From the NCBI GenBank assembly GCA_947685225.1, contig CANTUV010000003.1, positions 6,456,001 through 6,520,000 of the forward strand: a DNA stretch of 64,000 nucleotides, given 5' to 3'. The notes beneath the pieces are model-generated. The model had not been told where the DNA came from. It saw nothing but the letters and a program-made list of their open reading frames with translations, and ran no database searches. Source of the stretch: Garcia nutans. Lineage: Eukaryota; Streptophyta; Magnoliopsida; Malpighiales; Euphorbiaceae. The position numbers and the translations under genes were made by a program. This document shows positions 60,301-62,340 of this stretch, in pieces (the first letter of the stretch is position 1; each line of letters begins with the position of its first letter).

Positions 60301-61750
60301 TTAAAAGTTACAGTAGCCCATTTCAAAATTACTACGAAGCAAGATTTTAAACAGCAGCAATTATGCAAACGATGTTCTGCATCATGATACAGGTGACTAG
60401 AAATAACATTTATCTTTTAAAATAAGTTTTGCTTAATCATTTTTTTCTATGTATTTTTCACTATAAATTATCGGACACAAAATGATGATATATTTCGTTA
60501 AATTATTCATTTAATATTTATTTGAACTATTTTGTAAATTTTGAAATTCTATTCGCGATAGCAGCAGGCGGCTGATTCAATTTGCATGATCTAATTTGAT
60601 TAGATTCTGTTACACAGTTTTCGATTCCAAACTGTTTCTGTTACCTTTACTAAAACCCTACTAAGAAGCTATTTATTGAGTATGAAGACCAAATAACCCT
60701 GTTCTTACACCTCCCCTGCCCCCAATCTCTCTCCACCTACTAAGGATGTCCAGTGTTATTTAATTCATTTTTGAAATGGAAGGGACACAAGTGTTAATTT
60801 TTCCAACTGTCAGGGGTAATTTTGTAATTTTGATGGTAGCATATTAAGCATACTATGAAAAGACAAATATGAACATAATTGAAAAACTATAAGAGAGAGA
60901 GATACCAATTTGTCGCTCCCCAGCCAATTTGAAAAGTAATGCTGCCTGTTTGGTAAAAATATTTATTGATCAAAAGTAGAATAGTATCAAATGCTGAGTG
61001 AATGATTTCTAAGAATAGAGTATTTACTCTTATGACTTGTGCATGGGATCTAATCATCCTTTTTCTTTGTTCTTTCTCTTCTTGCTTTTTTAAGTCCAAC
61101 GTGTATCGAAACCGACGAGAAGCATTTAATACAAGTGCTGCTTGCTGTGAAAGAGCAAAACACATTTAGTCCAACCTCCAAAGAAAAAAATAAACTTGGG
61201 ACAATATATATATATATAATTCCACAATCCATTCAATATATACTGAAGAAAGAAAATCAGTAACAATCAACAAACAAAAACACAGTTTTCTTCATCTGCT
61301 TACATTATATCCACATATGTAGAAAACACAATTTGGTAAATAATAAATGATGGCAACTTAAATTAATTACTATCGAACAAAATGTAAGAAATGGCACAAT
61401 TGGTTAGTAACTTAAAACTTGCCGAATAAATCCTTAAAACTTGGGGAAAAAAAGATGATGATTACTTTGCGGATACAGATAAATATAAATATGGCTTCAC
61501 AGATTAACATTTTCTTTCTACGAAATTTGACAGCTTCAAAGGCAAAATGAAAGTAAATCTGATTCAAAGGAAATCAATGCATCATTATACATGTAAACAT
61601 TGGATTAAATCACTTATAAATTAAAAAAAAAATTACCCTCCAGCGTCTGAGAGTCTCAACAGGAGCATTTTTGGTCTGAGCAATATTAAAAGGATCTTGA
61701 GATTCATCGTAGGCATCCTTGAGGCCTGCCTCTACGTCAGTCTCCCGCAT
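15260..61750 (-). CDS. ACA10-like: Autoinhibited plasma-membrane-type Ca2+-ATPase (P-type IIB, ACA8/ACA10 group), 33 coding exons
   Basis: Pumps Ca2+ out of the cytosol at the cost of ATP; in this family it is released from autoinhibition by calmodulin at the N-terminus. The exons join in frame to 1063 residues; the family is about 1070. A calmodulin-binding stretch lies at about 35-58 (RRWRQAALVLNASRRFRYTL). Other sites are TGES 299-302 (actuator), PEGLP 429-433 in M4, phosphorylated Asp472 in DKTGT, KGAAE 592-596, VTGDN 699-703 and TGDGTND 777-783. Ten membrane spans fit: M1 181-200, M2 213-228, M3 361-383, M4 416-438, M5 839-862, M6 866-888, M7 912-930, M8 951-967, M9 984-1005, M10 1018-1040. 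No frameshift or stop is found in any exon. Introns 17, 20, 21, 27 and 28 carry retroelements. ACA10 is a closer guess than ACA8, judged from residues near the N-terminus and 490-530. The start codon is uncertain (see 61751-61828). Confidence 0.95.
15830..15921 (-). CDS. Ca2+-ATPase exon 32
   Basis: Residues 999-1028 plus two bases. Encodes the end of M9 (IILIEFAGKF) and the first half of M10. Donor GTTAGT. Confidence 0.93.
16004..16111 (-). CDS. Ca2+-ATPase exon 31
   Basis: Residues 963-998, with the family signature FNEFNARKPDE and the start of M9. Donor GTGAGC. Confidence 0.94.
16422..16556 (-). CDS. Ca2+-ATPase exon 30
   Basis: Residues 918-962, from ALYQVAVLLVLNF (M7) to NTMIFNAFVLCQ (M8). 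Donor GTAAGT. Confidence 0.94.
16662..16707 (-). CDS. Ca2+-ATPase exon 29
   Basis: A 46-base exon encoding the rest of a split Arg and EPLITNIMWRNLIIQ. Part of it, with its acceptor, is copied at 16741-16770. Confidence 0.93.
16741..16770 (-). repeat. Partial copy of exon 29 and its splice acceptor
   Basis: Thirty bases match 16682-16712 except for a small difference (GTTATAAG versus GTTTAAG in plus-strand reading). The copy includes the TTCAG acceptor and the first codons of the exon, out of frame after the change. It lies upstream of the true exon and could act as a decoy acceptor. Confidence 0.75.
16771..17261. other. Intron 28 sequence, unassigned
   Basis: Unremarkable AT-rich intron between the exon-29 copy and the SINE. 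Confidence 0.4.
17280..17461 (-). mobile_element. Au-like SINE (tRNA-derived)
   Basis: Read on the minus strand it starts GGGGAGCCTTGGTGCAGCGG and ends GGGCTACCCTTT. It carries pol III A box TGGTGCAGCGGT (17438-17449) and B box GGGTTCGAGTC (17397-17407). Head, internal CTTGCAATTAATTGCAAG hairpin and tail agree with the Au SINE family known across angiosperms. Eighteen-base direct repeats flank it at 17262-17279 and 17462-17479 with one mismatch, as expected for LINE-driven insertion. It lies in intron 28 in the same orientation as the host gene. Confidence 0.88.
17700..18200 (-). mobile_element. L1-type LINE fragment, 3' part
   Basis: Read on the minus strand, broken frames resemble the carboxy end of plant L1 ORF2, for example VWSHWIVRNACTFNN, where the family has a W..W..RN.R.F pattern. 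Stops and frameshifts are frequent. It appears continuous with 18955-19720 across the later RTE insertion. The 3' boundary is approximate. Confidence 0.45.
18201..18213. repeat. Target-site duplication of the RTE insertion, left copy
   Basis: TTTTATTGAAACA, repeated exactly at 18942-18954. Confidence 0.75.
18214..18941 (-). mobile_element. RTE-type LINE, 5'-truncated
   Basis: On the minus strand it encodes a broken reverse transcriptase carboxy end: KIEYMQCRF, DGDCEEDVSHMIKAG, MRMIRWMYGHT, HRLIWFGHM and GRDRPKLTWTKVVQ. It then ends in a TTG-repeat tail seen as (CAA)n at 18215-18233. This order and the trinucleotide tail are typical of plant RTE LINEs. Several in-frame stops are present. Perfect 13-bp duplications flank it. 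It is 728 bp long and sits inside the L1 fragment. Confidence 0.85.
18955..19720 (-). mobile_element. L1-type LINE fragment, 5' part
   Basis: The minus strand has degenerate frames including NVGDGSHIYFWQDFL, which matches the VGxGxxIxFWxDxW motif found near the end of plant L1 ORF2. It is the other side of the element split by the RTE insertion. The outer boundary near 19720 is approximate. Confidence 0.5.
20053..20153 (-). CDS. Ca2+-ATPase exon 28
   Basis: Residues 869-901 plus two bases: LLWVNLIMDTLGALALATEP (M6, with ion-binding Asn and Asp) and the PTDHLMHRSPVGR loop. Donor GTATGT. Confidence 0.95.
20154..21540. other. Intron 27 sequence, unassigned
   Basis: Contains a TA microsatellite near 20688-20710 and a less AT-rich patch at about 20940-21250 without a recognisable frame. 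It may be old transposon material. Confidence 0.35.
21541..21916. repeat. Direct duplication, 150-bp units, period 226 bp
   Basis: 21541-21690 and 21767-21916 match with only two visible differences. Both begin ATGCTTTAACAAAG and end TTATGTTATGAT. This is a recent segmental duplication about 160 bp left of the gypsy LTR, of unknown origin. Confidence 0.85.
22078..23091 (+). repeat. 5' LTR of the gypsy element
   Basis: Starts TGATGAGGAC and ends TTTCCTATCA. Its first 250 bases keep an open frame (to 22327) that corresponds to the end of pol in the 3' LTR. A TATAAATATC box lies near 22699. Confidence 0.93.
23094..23110 (+). other. Primer binding site of the gypsy element
   Basis: TGGTATCAGAGCAAGGC, complementary in part to tRNA-Met, two bases after the LTR. 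Confidence 0.85.
23741..25012 (+). pseudogene. Broken gypsy gag
   Basis: Starts ATG 23741. TGA appears within about 35 codons, with more stops near 23909 and 24110 and at 24489, and frame changes near 24110 and 24565. The gag core (ERSVETWFEMKRIMRKRFIP and SMSVEEYYKE, 24245-24490) and a CCHC knuckle (CFKCLGHGHMAREC, about 24740-24780) remain recognisable. Confidence 0.88.
25000..25464 (+). pseudogene. Gypsy protease region, partial
   Basis: Holds the retropepsin motif VDSGSCTNIAS at about 25012-25044. A charged Glu/Lys-rich tail ends at a stop at 25462. A gap of about 140 bases in other frames separates it from RT. Confidence 0.8.
25602..27191 (+). pseudogene. Gypsy reverse transcriptase and RNase H
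   Basis: A 529-codon open stretch. RT has VPKKDGSWRMCVDCRAIN, KIDLKSRYHQIR and the catalytic FDDILVYS at about 26230. RNase H starts at FEVECDAS near 26661 and includes HTDHESLKYL. It is frameshifted after about 27110, where the integrase frame takes over. Confidence 0.9.
27079..28353 (+). pseudogene. Gypsy integrase and pol carboxy end
   Basis: Has the zinc-binding region (CERCITCKQAK), core SMDFILGLPRS and IVSHRDVKF, and PQTEVVNRTL. Compared with the usual family pattern, SHRD has His where Asp is usual and a few residues are missing in PQT(DGQ)TEVVNR. TGA at 27763 interrupts it. The frame resumes at 27775 and runs through FNVSDLSLFDVG to the purine tract and on into the LTR. Confidence 0.88.
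28264..28277 (+). other. Polypurine tract of the gypsy element
   Basis: GAGGAAAGGGGTAA, ending directly at the 3' LTR. Confidence 0.8.
28278..29289 (+). repeat. 3' LTR of the gypsy element
   Basis: Matches 22078-23091 with scattered substitutions and small indels. One extra C in the C-run near 28337 breaks the pol tail that is open in the 5' LTR. Confidence 0.93.
29290..30701. other. Intron 27 sequence between the gypsy element and exon 27
   Basis: No gene or named repeat. The first 300 bases are relatively C-rich, the remainder AT-rich. Confidence 0.4.
30702..30839 (-). CDS. Ca2+-ATPase exon 27
   Basis: Residues 823-868: VVRWGRSVYANIQKFIQFQL and M5 (NVAALVINVVAAVSS), the stalk that links the catalytic domain to the ion site. 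Donor GTCTGT. Confidence 0.95.
31447..31545 (-). CDS. Ca2+-ATPase exon 26
   Basis: Residues 790-822: ADIGLSMGIQGTEVAKESSD and the IIILDDNFASVVK hinge region. Donor GTTAGT. Confidence 0.95.
31546..32359. other. Intron 25, no feature seen
   Basis: Plain intron, AT-rich, without recognisable repeats. Confidence 0.4.
32360..32476 (-). CDS. Ca2+-ATPase exon 25
   Basis: Residues 751-789: VMGRSSPNDKLLLVQALRKG and the Mg2+-binding TGDGTNDAPAL motif. Donor GTTTTC. Confidence 0.96.
32636..32800 (-). CDS. Ca2+-ATPase exon 24
   Basis: Residues 696-750: VRMVTGDNLQTAKAIALECG through IIEGRVF to AKKIT. Donor GTATAT. Confidence 0.95.
33017..33076 (-). CDS. Ca2+-ATPase exon 23
   Basis: Residues 676-695, reading DPCRRGVGNAVRVCTEAGVK. 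The family usually has DPCRPGVK here. Donor GTAGCT. Confidence 0.94.
33555..33722 (-). CDS. Ca2+-ATPase exon 22
   Basis: Residues 620-675, end of the nucleotide-binding domain: SLRCVAIAYRSYD to LVLLAIVGIK. Donor GTTCAT. Confidence 0.95.
33723..34273. other. Intron 21 flank, no feature seen
   Basis: AT-rich intron between exon 22 and the young copia element. Confidence 0.4.
34274..34278. repeat. Target-site duplication TTCAC, left copy
   Basis: Repeated exactly at 39347-39351. Confidence 0.92.
34279..34420 (-). repeat. 3' LTR of the young copia element
   Basis: 142 bp, no difference found from 39205-39346 on reading. Confidence 0.95.
34421..34436 (-). other. Polypurine tract of the young copia element
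   Basis: Minus-strand CCAACTTGAGGGGGAG directly before the 3' LTR. The pol stop codon (34428-34430) lies within it. Confidence 0.85.
34428..38720 (-). CDS. Intact copia gag-pol polyprotein (1430 aa)
   Basis: Chosen start is ATG 38720 (MSKSESHDNA); the frame is open upstream to 38816 but that stretch is hydrophobic leader-like. Domains by residue: gag 15-215; CCHC knuckle 244-257 followed by an Arg/Gly run; protease WIIDSGA with Asp357; GAG-pre-integrase zinc region from 486 to about 520; integrase core with Asp545, Asp608 and Glu644 (NGVAERKNRH); RT from about 950, YVDD at 1114-1117; RNase H from about 1280 (YTDADWAG, RSSAEAEFRA) to about 1420 (QVADILTKGL). No stop or frameshift occurs. Every catalytic residue that can be checked by eye is present. 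Confidence 0.95.
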   Translation of the reverse strand: MSKSESHDNANPSLQISPFKLEGAVNYLVWSRTCYLSISARGYTGYLTGTKTRPAETDSKFSSWESENALVMSWLLNSMEPRLANGYLMLDTAQMIWESCRKSYSGIGNAALVFELCLKLEGLKQGELSVDDYYAALNEVWRQLDYYDEFHAKCPDDAVQYHKKIENGRIFKFLAGLNPEYDPVRVQVLGKTPMLSLEETHAYIQQEECRRRTMMKSPVIEKAGLVASQATRTTITHEEDTRFCDHCNTPGHTKEKCWKLIGRPRGGGRGRGRGRGGGKSGPPRYVANQVEVNTFSDPTPTPTTDALSTDCLSVEELQALRSLLRQGTPSSSNATSHFSKSGMALLVNSMNDSWIIDSGANKHMTGSLDKFIDYSPCTNMEYVRIANGSSAPISGTGFVKCTPNLDLKSVLHIPSFPVNLLSVLALTNDLQCRAVFYPTHCFLQDLKSGETIGHGRVHDGLYLLEKKSQALLGKSSDVSQEVIMWHRRLGHPSFVALKRLYPNLFSQCSVETLFCDACELAKHTRNTYVSHDNKSSIPFMTIHSDVWGPSSIVSLSGYRWFVTFIDDCTRLTWVYLLKSKNEVFSCFQSFYNMICTQFDAKVKILRSDNGTEYMDGMFQSYLDAKGIIHQTSCVNTSAQNGVAERKNRHILEVARSLLFTMNVPKHFWGDAVLSAAYLINRMPLRTLNFKSPIEVLQGHTSYTVPPKVFGCVCFVHHRYGNKLDPRALKCVFVGYSGTQKGYRCYHPPSRRYFVSMDVTFREVEPFFPPTPLQGEIRVEEESTFPTPLISVPESIRNLVTIDSEQEKIDLEERRKGRLDRPDLQRYTRKEKAKAVMHDTGDQPLPLPSVPESAETPLNVSDSNSDLVIDPNLMVDDLNVPIALRKGVRSCTQHPISNFVSYDHLSPSYRAFVLSVSSVSIPQNWQEAFQDSKWKEAMVEEMRALMKNGTWELVDTVRDKRPVGCKWVFTVKHKADGTVERYKARLVAKGYTQTYGVDYQETFAPVAKMNTVRILLSCAVNLNWDLHQFDVKNAFLHGDLVEEVYMDIPPGFEGQKTMGKVCKLKKALYGLKQSPRSWFDKLSKAMVSFGYLQSDADHTLFIRHHNGKIKLLVVYVDDMVVTGDDAEEVLRLKKLLARKFEIKDLGNLRYFLGIEVARSERGIFISQRKYVLDLLEETGMLGCKPIDSPVEANCKLQAGVGDSVDIGQYQRLVGRLIYLSHTRPDIAFAVSQVSQYMHDPRDCHLEAVFRILRYLKSAPGKGLLFSKHEHLEIEAYTDADWAGSLDDRRSTSGYCTFVGGNLVTWRSKKQSVVARSSAEAEFRAMAQGVCEVLWLRKLMEELKISKYGTSTLFCDNKAAISIAQNPVQHDRTKHIEIDRHFIKEKLIQGLLKLTHVTSNNQVADILTKGLNSRLFQRLVCKLGMCDIYIPT
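38721..39192 (-). other. Leader of the young copia element
   Basis: About 470 bases between the primer site and gag, strikingly GC-rich at 38880-39060 compared with the surroundings. It has short upstream frames. It probably holds dimerisation and packaging signals, though no motif is visible. Confidence 0.5.
39193..39204 (-). other. Primer binding site of the young copia element
   Basis: Minus-strand TGGTATCAGAGC, tRNA-Met type, abutting the 5' LTR. Confidence 0.9.
39205..39346 (-). repeat. 5' LTR of the young copia element
   Basis: 142 bp, identical to 34279-34420. It is short for an LTR but has TG...CA ends. Confidence 0.95.
39673..39783 (-). CDS. Ca2+-ATPase exon 21
   Basis: Residues 583-619: VHVHWKGAAEMVLASCTGYV, including the KGAAE ATP-binding motif. 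Donor GTTCAG. Confidence 0.95.
39784..40243. other. Intron 20 flank, no feature seen
   Basis: Plain intron between exon 21 and the next copia element. Confidence 0.4.
40244..40248. repeat. Target-site duplication TGGGG, left copy
   Basis: Repeated exactly at 45044-45048. Confidence 0.9.
40249..40551 (+). repeat. 5' LTR with an internal 47-bp tandem duplication
   Basis: Units 40315-40361 and 40362-40408 (TAGGCTTCTAG...TATTAT) repeat head to tail. The 3' LTR has one unit. TATATATAAG lies near 40485. Confidence 0.93.
40552..40562 (+). other. Primer binding site of the intron 20 copia element
   Basis: TGGTATCAGAG, tRNA-Met type, immediately after the LTR. Confidence 0.85.
40641..44780 (+). pseudogene. 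Copia gag-pol with two nonsense codons
   Basis: ATG 40641 opens a 329-codon gag with two CCHC knuckles (CFCCKEFGHYASNC, CNYCKKDGHIIKEC; about 41330-41430). TAG at 41628-41630 stands one codon before the protease (YFDSGASNHM), and the frame continues past it to TGA 44484-44486 inside RNase H. It resumes in frame to TGA 44778-44780. Both stops lie where the family usually has Trp. Integrase (RSDNGGEY, NGVAERKNRH) lies at about 42190-42720, RT (YVDDIV) at about 43300-43900 and RNase H (YSDADWAG) from about 44310. No frameshift was found. Confidence 0.92.
43035..43154 (+). repeat. 36-bp minisatellite inside pol
   Basis: Three full and one partial copies encode an Ala-rich ASAPAADSATAV-type unit between integrase and RT. 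This region of copia proteins is usually variable and unstructured. Confidence 0.85.
44788..45043 (+). repeat. 3' LTR of the intron 20 copia element
   Basis: 256 bp, preceded by a G-rich purine tract (44778-44787) and followed by TGGGG. Confidence 0.93.
45348..45446 (-). CDS. Ca2+-ATPase exon 20
   Basis: Residues 550-582: LGMKFDTIRSQSKVLQVFPF and NSEKKRGGVAVRR, part of the nucleotide-binding domain. Donor GTAATC. Confidence 0.95.
45555..45620 (-). CDS. Ca2+-ATPase exon 19, with a GC donor
   Basis: Residues 528-549: DGGDVEVSGSPTEKAILSWAVK. The exon-intron junction reads AAG|GCATAC. Using the nearest GT inside the exon would delete the conserved VK before LGMKFD. Confidence 0.92.
45621..46901. 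other. Intron 18, with a short tandem repeat
   Basis: Includes a 42-bp tandem duplication at 45820-45903, a TA run at 46491-46507 and a CA/TA run at 46669-46688. No gene is seen. Confidence 0.5.
45820..45903. repeat. 42-bp tandem duplication
   Basis: ATGCTAATGAGGAAAC...CAAAAG occurs twice head to tail with one difference. Confidence 0.85.
46902..47039 (-). CDS. Ca2+-ATPase exon 18
   Basis: Residues 482-527: MTVVEAFVGRKKMNPPDDSS to STGNVFVPK. The NPPDD stretch is what favours ACA10 over ACA8. Donor GTAAAG. Confidence 0.95.
47440..49641 (+). pseudogene. Decayed copia pol (integrase end, RT, RNase H)
   Basis: Open pieces are 47496-47849 (VFGCTCFVHDH), 47966-48409 and 48370-49074 (LHQLDIKNAFLH, CVDDIVI), then 49102-49641 (YSDADWAGSP, RTKHIEVDCHF). 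There is a stop at 47847, a frameshift near 48370, TAG at 49072 and a deletion in the RNase H stretch SWNARSSAEA, where about eight residues usual in the family are missing. Confidence 0.85.
47440..49841 (+). mobile_element. 5'-truncated copia fragment in intron 17
   Basis: Starts in the middle of integrase, with no 5' LTR, gag or protease, and continues through RT and RNase H to a purine tract (49641-49648) and a 3' LTR-like end (49649-49841, ending ATTAACA). The original LTR start TG is now TA. Confidence 0.85.
49842..50510 (+). pseudogene. Older copia fragment, RT end and RNase H
   Basis: Directly abuts the preceding LTR end and resumes in the same region of pol (LNYLTITRPDISFAANVISQ) before decaying. 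Recognisable parts are KRSTSGYCVPIDGNLMSWKN at about 50070 and a terminal purine tract near 50498. Many stops. It may belong to a related family. Confidence 0.7.
51101..51184 (-). CDS. Ca2+-ATPase exon 17
   Basis: Residues 454-481, containing CSDKTGTLTLNQ with the phosphorylated Asp472. Donor GTGGGT. Confidence 0.96.
51274..51316 (-). CDS. Ca2+-ATPase exon 16, with a GC donor
   Basis: Completes a split Thr and encodes LAYSMRKMMADKAL. The junction reads TTG|GCAAGT, a good GC-type donor. The nearest GT, four bases on, would shift the frame. Confidence 0.94.
51437..51492 (-). CDS. Ca2+-ATPase exon 15
   Basis: Residues 421-438: VTIVVVAVPEGLPLAVTL, M4 with the PEGLP ion-site motif. Donor GTAAGT. 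Confidence 0.95.
51565..51673 (-). CDS. Ca2+-ATPase exon 14
   Basis: Residues 384-420: RYFTGNTRDSNGTVQFVKG and the start of M4. Donor GTAAGT. Confidence 0.95.
51760..51842 (-). CDS. Ca2+-ATPase exon 13
   Basis: Residues 357-383: VRLNGVATFIGIVGLSVAVS, M3. Donor GTGAGA. Confidence 0.95.
51923..52006 (-). CDS. Ca2+-ATPase exon 12
   Basis: Residues 329-356: VTGVGINTEWGLLMASISED to ETPLQ. Donor GTTTGG. Confidence 0.95.
52526..52597 (-). CDS. Ca2+-ATPase exon 11
   Basis: Residues 305-328: VHKDHKAPFLMSGCKVADG. Donor GTAAAT. Confidence 0.95.
52676..52753 (-). CDS. Ca2+-ATPase exon 10
   Basis: Residues 279-304, actuator-domain TGES at 299-302. Donor GTAAGT. Confidence 0.95.
52843..52926 (-). CDS. 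Ca2+-ATPase exon 9
   Basis: Residues 251-278: VMRGGRPVKISIFDIVVGD to RIGDQ. Donor GTTAGT. Confidence 0.95.
53013..53083 (-). CDS. Ca2+-ATPase exon 8
   Basis: Completes a split Ala, then VSDYRQSLQFQNLNEEKQ. Donor GTATGA. Confidence 0.95.
53084..54510. other. Intron 7, no gene seen
   Basis: AT-rich. A short AAACCACATAAAAAGTTTTA unit is repeated around 53747-53816. Confidence 0.4.
54511..54580 (-). CDS. Ca2+-ATPase exon 7
   Basis: Residues 204-226 plus one base: GAEKGWYDGASIAFAVILV, M2. Donor GTATTA. Confidence 0.95.
54581..56523. other. Intron 6, distal half
   Basis: AT-rich. 54858-55115 has weakly inverted ends of the kind seen in MITEs but no duplication could be found. Nothing else is assigned. 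Confidence 0.35.
56524..57540 (+). mobile_element. Gypsy fragment: 5' LTR plus gag remnant
   Basis: An LTR-like block at 56524-56926 has TGTTAGG...CCTAACA ends and is followed by a decayed tRNA-Met primer site (TTTGGTATCATAGC, 56927-56940). Beyond it, broken plus-strand frames near 57240-57420 read FPPFEGSNDPLRRI and YTPKRLTV, resembling gypsy gag. Neither pol nor a 3' LTR is seen. A 20-bp head-to-tail repeat lies at about 57095-57136. Confidence 0.6.
58070..58159 (-). CDS. Ca2+-ATPase exon 6
   Basis: Residues 174-203: RFLWEAWQDLTLIILIIAA, M1. Donor GTATGT. Confidence 0.95.
58246..58377 (-). CDS. Ca2+-ATPase exon 5
   Basis: Residues 130-173: AKGLSNMLKTNLETGINGDE and GGNTYPRKKGRGFL. Donor GTATTA. 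Confidence 0.95.
58458..58573 (-). CDS. Ca2+-ATPase exon 4
   Basis: Completes a split Val, then IGPIVAAPIPSGDYAIGLEQ to ISALQQYGG (to residue 129). Donor GTAAGT. Confidence 0.94.
58574..60905. other. Intron 3
   Basis: No gene. Contains a possible MITE (59172-59382) and an AAT/GAT microsatellite at about 59916-59943. Confidence 0.45.
59172..59382. mobile_element. Possible hAT-type MITE
   Basis: About 210 bp with imperfect inverted ends: CCCTTTTGGATGAGTAATT on the left and, from the right end read in reverse complement, AACTTGTTTGGTTCAGCAG. The interior has repeated CTAACNACTA-type motifs. No target duplication was found, so the boundaries are uncertain. Confidence 0.35.
60906..60945 (-). CDS. 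Ca2+-ATPase exon 3 (40 bases)
   Basis: Encodes AALLFKLAGERQI plus one base. Acceptor ACCAAACAG, donor GTATCT. It is easily missed, and leaving it out breaks the frame. Confidence 0.93.
61028..61144 (-). CDS. Ca2+-ATPase exon 2
   Basis: Residues 39-77: QAALVLNASRRFRYTLDLKK, the core of the calmodulin-binding autoinhibitory region, to RSHAQVIR. Donor GTAAAT. Confidence 0.95.
61637..61750 (-). CDS. Ca2+-ATPase exon 1, from the first in-frame ATG
   Basis: Residues 1-38: MRETDVEAG to NAPVETLRRWR. ATG at 61750 is the first AUG in this frame, with A at -3. Donor GTAATT. Confidence 0.85.
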
Positions 61751-61828
61751 TGTGCAAGATAAAGACGATGAAGACTGCAACAATCCGGTGAAAGAGTTAT
61801 CACCATTAGTATTATTACTCTTACTCAC
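61751..61828 (-). other. Probable N-terminal extension starting at GTG
   Basis: The exon-1 frame stays open for 26 codons upstream (SKSNNTNGDNSFTGLL, then Ser-rich) and begins GTG AGT AAG. Ser- and Asn-rich N-termini starting MS are usual for this group, so the protein may begin here. Options are a lost ATG, a start codon split by a 5' intron (TTTTTCAG precedes TG), or GUG use. Confidence 0.5.
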
Positions 61829-61904
61829 TGAAAAAGATTTTTTCTTTTTTTTTTCCTCTGATAGATTTTAATTAGGTAAATAATCAATCAATCAAACATG
61901 TAAG
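61829..61904 (-). other. Possible 5' UTR part of exon 1
   Basis: A strong acceptor with a pyrimidine tract (CTCTCTTTCTTTCAG) ends at 61905. The segment carries a three-codon upstream frame (ATG 61899). Inference only. Confidence 0.3.
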
Positions 61905-62252
61905 CTGAAAGAAAGAGAGAGAGATGAGACCTCCAAACCCCGTGCAGGAAACGACGGGAGAGGCTACCTCGCCTTCAGCCAAATAAAACACACCAAATAT
62001 ATTTTCTTTAAAAATAATAATAAATAAATAAAAACCAGTGGACAGCAAAACAAACTGAAACAAGAAAATGGGCATGTTGAAAATAACCAGTGGACAGTAT
62101 GTAGAAACAACAACAGTTACCGAGATTAGCGGTAACTTTTGGCCGAGATTACCGCACGGAAAAAAATTACCTATTTTTGCTTTTTTATTTTTTTATAATA
62201 ATAAAAATTAAAATCAAATAGAAATAATTAATCAATTTAAAGAAAACCTTAC

Positions 62253-62340
62253 AATTAGGTGGTGATGATGATACTGATGAGGTTAGTAGCAACTGCAGCG
62301 AGCCAAAAGAGAAATTCTGATGAGTCTTCTGAATATAAAT
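62253..62340 (-). promoter_or_regulatory. Possible first non-coding exon and TATA box
   Basis: A TTTATAT box (62333-62339) lies about 80 bases before a GTAAGG donor (intron side 62252-62247). Transcription would start near 62305. Only the sequence motifs support this. Confidence 0.25.

Noticed and set aside
61884..62075. A 63-codon minus-strand frame just upstream of exon 1
   Set aside because: Hydrophobic T-rich translation crossing a strong acceptor; better explained as 5' intron.
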